From SZUA-545 sp050297855 (lineage in GTDB: Bacteria > Campylobacterota > Campylobacteria > Campylobacterales > SZUA-545), in contig JBNKTC010000002.1 of NCBI GenBank assembly GCA_050297855.1, forward strand, positions 62,001 to 126,000: DNA of 64,000 nucleotides, in the 5' to 3' direction. Shown here in pieces: positions 57,618 to 64,000 of this stretch. The notes below the pieces were generated by a model that ran no database searches, had not been told where the DNA came from, and saw only the letters and a list, made by a program, of their open reading frames with translations. The position numbers and the translations under genes are program-made. Every line of letters begins with the position of its first letter. The stretch's first letter is position 1.

Positions 57618-59814
57618 TGGTGAAGGCCGCGCCGCCCTCTTTGGAGTTGGCCGCGCGGATCGAACCGTGCATGTGTTTTTCGATGATCACCTGGGACATA
57701 TAGAGCCCGATCCCCGTCCCCTCGTCACTGGTCTTTGTCGTGAAATGGGCGTCGAAGACCTTGTCGATGATCGCGGGATCGATGCCGTCGCCGCTGTCGG
57801 TTACGGTCAGAAGGGATTTTCCGTCATCGTCTTCGTCGATCTCGATGCGGATCGTCCGCTCCCCGCTTTTATGTTTTTTGAGGGCATCCTTGGCGTTATT
57901 GAGGATGTTCATGACCACCTGGGAGTATTCGTTGGCATAGCCGAAGGCCTTGGCATGTTTGTGTTCGATGACCTGGACGTCGATGCGGTTGTTTTTCAGT
58001 GCGCTCCCGGTGATGACAAGGGCCTCTTCCACCACGTCCTTGAGATAGAACTCTTTTTGTTCCTTGTCCTGCTTGAAGAAGTTGCGGAAGTCGTCGATCG
58101 TCTGGGACATCTTGTTGATGATCGTCATGGCTGTTGCGGAGCTCTTATCGATAAACGCCTTGTCCAGTTCCTTGTATTCGTAGGCATCTTTGATATCCTG
58201 GATCACCAGTCCCAGCGCATTGATGGGCTGGCGCCACTGGTGGGCGATGTTTTCGATCATCTCGCCCATGGCGACCTGTTTGGACTGGTGGGAGAGGAGC
58301 TCCTCTTTCTCGCGGCGTTTGTCGATCTCGTCGCGGACGCGCTGTTCGAGGGAGGTCTTGTACGACTCCAGCTCGTCGGTCATCAGCTTGTAGTCGGTTG
58401 TATCGCGGGAGATGCCCACCAGGCCGATCAGCTCCCCCTCTTCGGTGATCAGCGGGGATTTGACCGTGTGGAGGTAGTGGCGGCTGCCGTCGGGGTAGAC
58501 GACCCACTCGTTGTTGGAGTTGCTGGTCCCCTTTTCGAACATCGTCGTATCCATACGGCGGAAGAGTTCTGCGGTCTCTTTGTCGAAGATCTCGAAATCG
58601 TTTTTGCCGATGATCGATTTGATCGGGCGGCCGATGAAGCTTTCGAAGGCTTTGTTGGCCCCGATGTAGCGGAACTCCTTGTCTTTATAGAAGATCAGGT
58701 CGTTGATCGAGTTGGTCACACTGTCGAGCAGTTTTTTCTGCTTGTTGATATCGACCTGGAGTTCGCTGTTGAGTTTGACGATCTTGGCCTGTTTGGTCTG
58801 CAGGTCCCGGTTGAGCCGTGTGATGTGGATGGAGGTGATACCGGCGGCGGCGATAAGAAGCAGCAACCCGAGGACAAGGTACCAGTACTGGTAAAAGAAC
58901 TCTGTGAGGGTGATCTTCCCGTAATCTTTATAGGGACCGACTTTGATCGCCTTAAGACATTCATGGATCGGCTGGTAGTTCTGGGGGATCGTCCATCCTT
59001 TGATCTTGGCCTTTTTGGCCGCCTCGGATTCCGGAGGCATGGCGATCAGGGCCAGGGCGATCTTCTCGGCGACGGAGTTTTTGATATGGGGCAGTTTGGC
59101 AAAGGGCCATTCGGGGTAGAGCATCGTGCTGAGCAGCCGCTCTCCGTCCTGTGAAGGGTGCTGGTGGATCACCTTGATGGCATCGGACTGTATCTTCCCC
59201 TCCTGCACCATCTTCTCGATGGTCTCGGTCCGGACCGTTCCCGCATCGTCTTTATTTTCCAAAACCCGGTAGACGACGTTGTCGTGGGTCCCCGCAAAGT
59301 CGATGGCGGTAAAATCCTTCGGCGGGTTGATCCCGTCTTTGACAAATTCGTAATAGGCAGCGTGCCATCCCCCGAAGGAGCGCGGGTCGACGGCGGCAAA
59401 CCGTTTGCCGACGATATCCTGCAGGGTGTTGATGTCGTCGCGGTCCGCGCGGGTGAAGATCACCCCGCCGAAGAGGGTGGCGCATTTGTCGCAGGGGTAG
59501 ACGTTTTTGAGGGTGGCGATACGCTGGACCCCGTAGTTCATCTCCACGTCGATGTAGTAGGCGGAGTTGGCGATGATAAAATCGATCGTCCCGTCTTGGA
59601 CGCTTTCATGGATCTGGTCGAATCCCAGGGGGACGATGGTAAAGGCGTACCGGGGCATCCTTTCGTGCAGGTAGTCCGCCGTGGCCTGCCAGCGCGCCAG
59701 GGCGATGGCTTCGCCCCGTTTGGCCAGCACGCCGATACGGTACTCCTCCGCAGCCTGCGCCCGTACAAATGTCAGAAGAAAGAGAAAAACGAGAAAAAAT
59801 CTGATAATACTCAA
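57607..59814 (-). CDS. sensor histidine kinase with PhnD-type and PAS domains
   Basis: A 735-residue membrane kinase starting at TTG 59814 (signal or membrane segment RFFLVFLFLLTFVRAQAAEE). The periplasmic PhnD/TtrS-like domain (about 22-290) has FIIANSAYYIDVE and AAVDPRSFGGWHAAY. Next come a membrane helix (about 310-330), a coiled coil and a PAS domain (about 375-480). The DHp box is QVAMGEMIENIAHQWRQPIN, and the ATPase domain has MNILNNAKDALKKH, DSGDGIDP and GTGIGLYMSQ. It is a longer relative of the kinase at 18.3 kb. No regulator gene is next to it. Confidence 0.9.
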   Translation of the reverse strand: MSIIRFFLVFLFLLTFVRAQAAEEYRIGVLAKRGEAIALARWQATADYLHERMPRYAFTIVPLGFDQIHESVQDGTIDFIIANSAYYIDVEMNYGVQRIATLKNVYPCDKCATLFGGVIFTRADRDDINTLQDIVGKRFAAVDPRSFGGWHAAYYEFVKDGINPPKDFTAIDFAGTHDNVVYRVLENKDDAGTVRTETIEKMVQEGKIQSDAIKVIHQHPSQDGERLLSTMLYPEWPFAKLPHIKNSVAEKIALALIAMPPESEAAKKAKIKGWTIPQNYQPIHECLKAIKVGPYKDYGKITLTEFFYQYWYLVLGLLLLIAAAGITSIHITRLNRDLQTKQAKIVKLNSELQVDINKQKKLLDSVTNSINDLIFYKDKEFRYIGANKAFESFIGRPIKSIIGKNDFEIFDKETAELFRRMDTTMFEKGTSNSNNEWVVYPDGSRHYLHTVKSPLITEEGELIGLVGISRDTTDYKLMTDELESYKTSLEQRVRDEIDKRREKEELLSHQSKQVAMGEMIENIAHQWRQPINALGLVIQDIKDAYEYKELDKAFIDKSSATAMTIINKMSQTIDDFRNFFKQDKEQKEFYLKDVVEEALVITGSALKNNRIDVQVIEHKHAKAFGYANEYSQVVMNILNNAKDALKKHKSGERTIRIEIDEDDDGKSLLTVTDSGDGIDPAIIDKVFDAHFTTKTSDEGTGIGLYMSQVIIEKHMHGSIRAANSKEGGAAFTITL

Positions 59815-59885
59815 CCGTAACCCTGCCTCAAAATCTTATTACACTTCGTTAAGTATAATATTTATCAAATTAAAAGGAGTCATAC

Positions 59886-60416
59886 GTGAGATTAAAACGA
59901 TTGGTTTTTCTGTTTGCGCTGTTTGCGGGTCTGCTCCAGGCAGCAGCACCCAAGGTGGTATTCGAGACGACGCAGGGGAAGGTGGTGATCGAACTGATGC
60001 CCGATGTCGCACCCAAGACATGCGAGAACTTCACCTCGCTCGTGGAGAGCGGGTTTTATAACGGGATCATCTTCCACCGCGTTATCAAAGGGTTTATGAT
60101 CCAGGGCGGCGACCCGACCGGGACGGGACGCGGCGGACAGTCCAAATGGGGCAAACCCTTTGAAGACGAGTTTGCGCCCAATGTCGTATTCGACAAAGTG
60201 GGCATCCTGGCGATGGCCAATCGCGGCCCCAACACCAATACAAGCCAGTTCTTTATAACGACAGGCCCCGCCTATTGGCTGAACGGACGCCATACGATCT
60301 TCGGCAAGGTGGTCGAAGGCTACGACGTGGTCAAAAAGATCGAAGGGGTCAAAACAGGCCGTGGAGACCGCCCGGTCGAGGACCAGAAGATCATCAAGGC
60401 GTATGTGATTAAATAG
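59886..60416 (+). CDS. periplasmic peptidyl-prolyl isomerase (cyclophilin)
   Basis: A 176-residue exported enzyme that speeds cis-trans proline isomerisation. A signal peptide (MRLKRLVFLFALFAGLLQAA) is followed by a cyclophilin domain: IIFHRVIKGFMIQGGDPTGTG (quoted in part) holds the active-site Arg and Gln; MANRGPNTNTSQFFIT and WLNGRHTIFGKVVEG supply the rest. GTG 59886 has GGAG six bases upstream. It lies divergent from the kinase, and a hairpin follows the stop. Confidence 0.94.
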   Translation: MRLKRLVFLFALFAGLLQAAAPKVVFETTQGKVVIELMPDVAPKTCENFTSLVESGFYNGIIFHRVIKGFMIQGGDPTGTGRGGQSKWGKPFEDEFAPNVVFDKVGILAMANRGPNTNTSQFFITTGPAYWLNGRHTIFGKVVEGYDVVKKIEGVKTGRGDRPVEDQKIIKAYVIK

Positions 60417-60424
60417 TGCCGCTT

Positions 60425-60462
60425 AGGCCGAATGCTTGAGGCATGGTCGGCCGTTTCTTTCA
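60425..60462 (+). terminator. terminator hairpin after cyclophilin gene
   Basis: GGCCGA (60426-60431) pairs with TCGGCC (60447-60452); an inner ATGC/GCAT extends the stem. GTTTCTTT follows. It lies between two convergent genes. Confidence 0.55.
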
Positions 60463-60464
60463 GA

Positions 60465-61025
60465 TTATACTTTGCGTGTGACGCGGCTGAGGTAGAACCA
60501 GATGCCGCCTAGAAGCGTGAGCATGATCACCGGCGGAAGGTAGGGGTGCTCCGAGGAGTAGCCCGCCACCCGCATGACAATATCCCCCCCGAAAAATCCC
60601 GCATATCCCACAACAACAGCCCAGACGATCGAGGAGCCGAAGTTATAGACCGTAAAGCGTTTCAGATCGTACTTTGTCAGGCCGATGGCGATGGGGATCA
60701 GTGTTTTGATCCCATAGACGAATTTCTGAAAGAGGATCATCTTTGAGCCGTGCTTTTTGATCAGGAGGTGCGAAAAGGCGAGTTTGCGCCGGTGCTTTCT
60801 CAGGTAGCCGTGGACCTCTTTTTTGTTGTAGCGCCCCATGTAAAAGAGGATCGAGTCCCCGATGAAGTTGGCGATCATGGCGACCAGGATGGAGAGTTCC
60901 AGGTCCATCTTGCCCGCATAGGCCATGACGCCCGCCGCGGCCAGGGCGACGAAGCCGCCGCCGATGGAGTAGAGAAAGAGGATGATGTACCCGTAGGTGG
61001 AGAGGGAGTTTAAAATATCTTCCAC
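60465..61025 (-). CDS. DedA/SNARE-associated family membrane protein
   Basis: A 186-residue inner-membrane protein with about five hydrophobic helices. The family signature is visible: VAMIANFIGDSILFYMGRYN, and FQKFVYGIKTLIPIAIGLTKY with its conserved Arg/Lys-Gly pattern. DedA proteins act in lipid flipping and membrane homeostasis. The product is cytoplasmic-membrane located; the transported lipid is unknown. The gene is 10 bases from the upstream chemoreceptor gene's stop, so it may be co-transcribed with it. Confidence 0.88.
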   Translation of the reverse strand: MEDILNSLSTYGYIILFLYSIGGGFVALAAAGVMAYAGKMDLELSILVAMIANFIGDSILFYMGRYNKKEVHGYLRKHRRKLAFSHLLIKKHGSKMILFQKFVYGIKTLIPIAIGLTKYDLKRFTVYNFGSSIVWAVVVGYAGFFGGDIVMRVAGYSSEHPYLPPVIMLTLLGGIWFYLSRVTRKV

Positions 61026-61035
61026 AATCCGGCGC

Positions 61036-62625
61036 TTACGAGTTGAATTTGTTTAGTTTGTTGTTCAGGTCTTCGGCAGATTCCGCAATATCGGACGAGA
61101 TCTTGAGGATGTCGCTGACCGACTTGTCGTTGGCTTCGGCGATCTCCGTGACGCCCTGCATCCCTTTGACCAGGGTTTTGGTCTTATGGGCGATCATCGT
61201 GGCGAATTTGGCCGAGTCTTTGGACTTGATCGTCGTCGTATCCATCTTGCCCTTGGTATCGGCGGTCTCGGCCTGGATGGAGTTGGCGCTGTCGGCGATC
61301 TTGTTCATCTCGTTGGAGTTCTCCACCATCATCATGGAGGAGTCGCCGATGGCCTGGAGGACGACGTTGATCGTCGCATCGATCTCGCTGAGACTCTTTT
61401 GGGTCTTCTCTGCCAGCTTGCGCACCTCGTCGGCGACGACGGCGAATCCGCGGCCGTGTTCCCCGGCGCGGGCCGCTTCGATGGCGGCATTAAGGGCCAG
61501 CAGGTTGGTCTGGTCGGCGATATCGCTGATGACACCCAGCACCTCTTTGACCTGTTCGGCCTCGTTGTTGAGTTCGTTGAGGCGGTCGGACATCTCGTTC
61601 TGTTTCTCGGAGGCGTCGTTGATGCTGCGCACGATCTCGGAGAGTTCGTTCAGGGTACGGTTAAGGGACTGGGCCGTATTCTCCAGCTCTTCGGCCGTGG
61701 CGATGGCCACCTCTTCACTGACGTTGAGGTCTTTTTGCATCTCCTCGACCAGCTTGTTGGAGTCGTGGGTCATCTGGTTCTGTTTAGCCACGCTCTCTTT
61801 GATATCCTGGGAGAGTCCCGTCAGCTGCTGGGAGCCCTGGACGGAGCGGGAGGCGCTGTTTTTGGCCGTGTTGACCGTCTCCTGGATCTTGCCGATAAAG
61901 CTGTCGATGTAGTCGGTCGCTTCGTTCAGTTCGTCACCGCTGGTGAGGTTCAGGCGTTTGGTCAGGTCGCCGTCGCCGTGTGCCAGGTCCTTGGAGATCA
62001 GCGTCAGTTTCTTGAGCGGGTTAAAGAGCTCCTTTTTAAAGAAGAAGACAAAGATGGAGATGACCACGAAGGCTGAGAGGATGATCGTCACGATGATCTT
62101 CGCCTGGGAGGTGGCGATGACTTCGTCGCTTTCGTTCAGGGAAACGGAGAGGTCCATGACCCCCAGGACATCCCCCGGCTGGGACGTGGCGTGGCACATG
62201 AGGCAGTCTTCACCCGCTTTGAGGGGTTTGACAAGCCTGAAATAGTGGTTGCCTTTGGTGGAGTAGTCCATGATCTTGTCCTGCCCGCTTTTAAGTACTT
62301 CCAGCACATCAGGGTCTTTGGTCAGGGTCGTCTGCAGACCGAAAAAGTCGATGACCCCCTGGGATTTATAGATGGTCAGTTTTTCCACCCCCTGGATCTT
62401 CTTGGCGGTGTGGACTGTATCTTCGACGACCGCGGGGTCCCCGGTGTTCATCCCCATGCGGACGGACTGGAAGACCGATTTACTGAACATCTGGATATAT
62501 TTCTGGGTGTTGTCTTTGATAAGGTTTCGGTAGTCGCTTGCCAGGTAGAAATAGAGCAGCACCGTCGCGATGGCGAAGACGACGCTGAAGTTGAGGATCA
62601 TCTTGTTGTTCAGTTTTTTTGGCAT
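61036..62625 (-). CDS. methyl-accepting chemotaxis protein with haem c sensor
   Basis: A 529-residue chemoreceptor. Two membrane helices (about 8-28 and 175-195) enclose a periplasmic sensor of about 145 residues that contains a haem c motif, AGEDCLMCHATS (C-x-x-C-H), as in DUF3365-type haem PAS domains. HAMP (FNPLKKLTLISKDLAHGDGD, quoted in part) precedes a long coiled coil with the signalling tip DQTNLLALNAAIEAARAGEH (in part) and FAVVADEVRKLAEKTQKS. It probably senses redox state, oxygen or NO. CheW-binding residues look intact. It is the most specific sensor in the window. Confidence 0.93.
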   Translation of the reverse strand: MPKKLNNKMILNFSVVFAIATVLLYFYLASDYRNLIKDNTQKYIQMFSKSVFQSVRMGMNTGDPAVVEDTVHTAKKIQGVEKLTIYKSQGVIDFFGLQTTLTKDPDVLEVLKSGQDKIMDYSTKGNHYFRLVKPLKAGEDCLMCHATSQPGDVLGVMDLSVSLNESDEVIATSQAKIIVTIILSAFVVISIFVFFFKKELFNPLKKLTLISKDLAHGDGDLTKRLNLTSGDELNEATDYIDSFIGKIQETVNTAKNSASRSVQGSQQLTGLSQDIKESVAKQNQMTHDSNKLVEEMQKDLNVSEEVAIATAEELENTAQSLNRTLNELSEIVRSINDASEKQNEMSDRLNELNNEAEQVKEVLGVISDIADQTNLLALNAAIEAARAGEHGRGFAVVADEVRKLAEKTQKSLSEIDATINVVLQAIGDSSMMMVENSNEMNKIADSANSIQAETADTKGKMDTTTIKSKDSAKFATMIAHKTKTLVKGMQGVTEIAEANDKSVSDILKISSDIAESAEDLNNKLNKFNS

Positions 62626-62707
62626 AGGGACTCTTTATTACGTGATTTTATTTTTAGATATTAAAAAATTATTAATAAATATCGTTTTAACGGCGAATTT
62701 TTAAAGC

Positions 62708-63058
62708 CTATTTTTTGCCTTTTTTGAAACGATATCCTTTAGCTTCAAGCAAAAGCCGTGCCGCATCGGCGACATCGCCCTGCAGTTCCAGGTTGGAACC
62801 GCTCATGCTTCCGCCTGTGGAGAGCTTTTTTTTCACCTCGGCGGCCAGTTTTTTCTTCATCTCCGCCGCGATAAAAAACTCGCCTATAATCGTAACAGTT
62901 TTCCCTTTGCGTTTCTCTTTTTTCACCACCAGCTCGTGGGCTTCGGCGCTGAGGATCTTTTCGGGTGTGACCACCTTGGTGCGGTTGTCGCTCTGCCACC
63001 CGTCGCCGAGGTTGGCTCCCATCGTGAAGGGCTGGTTTTTTCTGGAGTTGTTTGACAT
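62708..63058 (-). CDS. SUI1/YciH-like translation initiation factor
   Basis: A 116-residue protein. The ATG at 63058 has GGAGG eight bases upstream; the frame is open further back. The C-terminal SUI1 (eIF1) fold is clear: GKTVTIIGEFFIAAEMKKKL, then LSTGGSMSGSNLELQGD and KGYRFKKGKK. Bacterial YciH tunes start-codon and initiator selection and binds the 30S subunit. The N-terminal 50 residues are polar and variable. It lies downstream of the chemoreceptor on the minus strand, 82 bases apart. Confidence 0.9.
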   Translation of the reverse strand: MSNNSRKNQPFTMGANLGDGWQSDNRTKVVTPEKILSAEAHELVVKKEKRKGKTVTIIGEFFIAAEMKKKLAAEVKKKLSTGGSMSGSNLELQGDVADAARLLLEAKGYRFKKGKK

Positions 63059-63189
63059 TAGGGCCTCCGGTTTAAATAGTGTTCTTATGGTAGCGGATTG
63101 CGGCTCAAAAACGGCTGGCCCCTTAGGGGAAACACAGCACAAAACGTGTTAGAATAGACGGACGTTCGAGACCAAGACAAAGGTGTGGG

Positions 63190-64000
63190 ATGAAAGTAGT
63201 CGCAGCAATCAACGGGATGCTGACCGCGGAAGCGGCAGCCATGTACGCCCTGGCATACGCCAAGGCCAACGGCTTTACGCTGGTGCTTTTCCATGTCCGT
63301 AACCCCTCCGACGCCCTGAGTGACGTGCGCCACAGTATCGAGAGCATCCGCGAGACTGCCGAGGCCGAAGGGGTGGAGGTGGAGGAGGAGATCTACGACC
63401 TGGGCGGGGTCGCCTCACTGGTCAACTATGTCCACGCCAACCACGTCGACATGGTCTTCTGCAGTACGCGTGCTCGTCGACGCTTCCTCTCCGCATCCTT
63501 CAGCGACCGTCTGGTCAAGGCGGCCCCCCGCGTGGACATCGCGGTCGTACGGGTCGTCCACGTCAACACCGCGATGCGCCCCGAATCGGTGATCCTGCCG
63601 ATCAAGGAGACGCGCCTGTCGGTCCAGAAGTTCACCTTCTTCTCCACGATGCTCAAGGCGTACGAAGCAGGCGGGACGATCCTCAGCATCAACATCCTGG
63701 GCCGCCGTACCCTGGCGCGATTTACGATCCACCGGACCAAACAGTTCTTCAAGGGCCTCAACCACCGCCTCAGCCACTACACCAAACTGGCCGACCTCAT
63801 GGGGCTGGTCATCCGCCTCAAGCACGTCCTGGGCGAGAACGAGCGGCACGAGCTGCTTCACGCCCTGGGCAGTGGGGAGTACGACCTGATGGTCATCGGC
63901 GGCCAGCGCCTCTCCTTCTTCTCCAAGGTGCTGGGCGAACGCCCCATCGAGCAGATCCTGCGCGAGACCTCGGTCAACACGATCGCCTACTACGCCAAAG
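63190..64000 (+). CDS. universal-stress-type protein, truncated at window end
   Basis: The first 270 codons of a gene that runs off the window. It begins MKVVAAINGMLTAEAAAMYA, the first strand and helix of a Usp fold; IYDLGGVASLVNYVHANHVD and SFSDRLVKAAPRVDIAVVRV follow. The second half (from about residue 140) looks like a second Usp module: SVILPIKETRLSVQKFTFF, then DLMVIGGQRLSFFSKVLGER, which has the GxxxS(x)9-type loop ending of Usp domains. A tandem Usp, perhaps fused to a transport domain further on, is likely. The ATG at 63190 has AAAGG-like sequence upstream. Confidence 0.7.
   Translation, partial: MKVVAAINGMLTAEAAAMYALAYAKANGFTLVLFHVRNPSDALSDVRHSIESIRETAEAEGVEVEEEIYDLGGVASLVNYVHANHVDMVFCSTRARRRFLSASFSDRLVKAAPRVDIAVVRVVHVNTAMRPESVILPIKETRLSVQKFTFFSTMLKAYEAGGTILSINILGRRTLARFTIHRTKQFFKGLNHRLSHYTKLADLMGLVIRLKHVLGENERHELLHALGSGEYDLMVIGGQRLSFFSKVLGERPIEQILRETSVNTIAYYAK

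Noticed and set aside
61186..62076. A 296-codon plus-strand frame antisense to the chemoreceptor.
   Set aside because: It mirrors the coiled-coil codon pattern, with no domain or ribosome site.

Overview
The window reads as a chromosomal segment of a free-living, probably marine or sediment, Campylobacterota bacterium (Sulfurimonas/Sulfurovum type). This is inferred, not searched. The grounds are: many sensor kinases with the HQWRQPLNA phospho-acceptor box, the gene order purD - RDD protein - lptD - phosphoribosyltransferase - pnp - atpE (from memory the same order as HP1218 to HP1212 of Helicobacter pylori), GTG/TTG starts, AGGAG ribosome sites, and two sodium/proton antiporters (NhaD, NhaA). 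Base composition is moderately GC-rich. One AT-rich patch at about 35.9-37.1 kb looks foreign.

Layout. 0-4.5 kb: small lipoprotein, nadB, nhaD, guaA. 4.5-9.6 kb: a lipoprotein/Tat-exported DUF1501 pair, an HD-GYP phosphodiesterase, a Cys-rich miniprotein and an unrecognised helical protein. 9.6-18.2 kb: hemD, a structured RNA that looks like 6S RNA, a degenerate repeat block, purD to atpE, and tRNA-Leu(GAG). 18.2-24.3 kb: a kinase with a PhnD-type sensor, a 0.5 kb gap holding four tiny minus-strand ORFs, an unrecognised gene, and two tandem paralogues of an unrecognised coiled-coil family, each behind a copy of the same 24-bp motif. 24.4-32.2 kb: htpG; a Tsx-like channel, binding protein, histidine kinase and Pif1-like helicase in one tight operon; a CDF metal exporter; a reductase. 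32.4-36 kb: a four-gene LolD/FtsX/LolA-like/outer-membrane operon.

36-37.1 kb: AT-rich patch with two small unknown genes, a gene-tail remnant and an intergenic element. 37.1-44.2 kb: AraC regulator, FMN reductase, GyrI-like and cupin proteins, small barrel protein, nhaA and an SLC13-type transporter. 44.2-49.5 kb: dapD followed by a Bat-type operon (two von Willebrand A proteins, one fused to TPR repeats, and BatD) and a CheY-like regulator. 49.5-52.6 kb: mtgA followed by three unrecognised genes. 52.6-64 kb: signalling region with an EAL protein, an OmpR-type pair, a second PhnD-sensor kinase, a periplasmic cyclophilin, a DedA protein, a haem c chemoreceptor, an SUI1-like factor and a truncated universal-stress-type protein.

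The main themes are envelope biogenesis (LptD, Lol-like operon, MtgA, LptM-like lipoprotein, Bat proteins), sodium/proton homeostasis, and a dense set of sensors (four histidine kinases, one EAL and one HD-GYP protein, one chemoreceptor). The least explained parts are the tandem coiled-coil paralogues, the mtgA-linked unknown operon, the tiny-ORF cluster at 20.1-20.6 kb and the repeat block upstream of purD.
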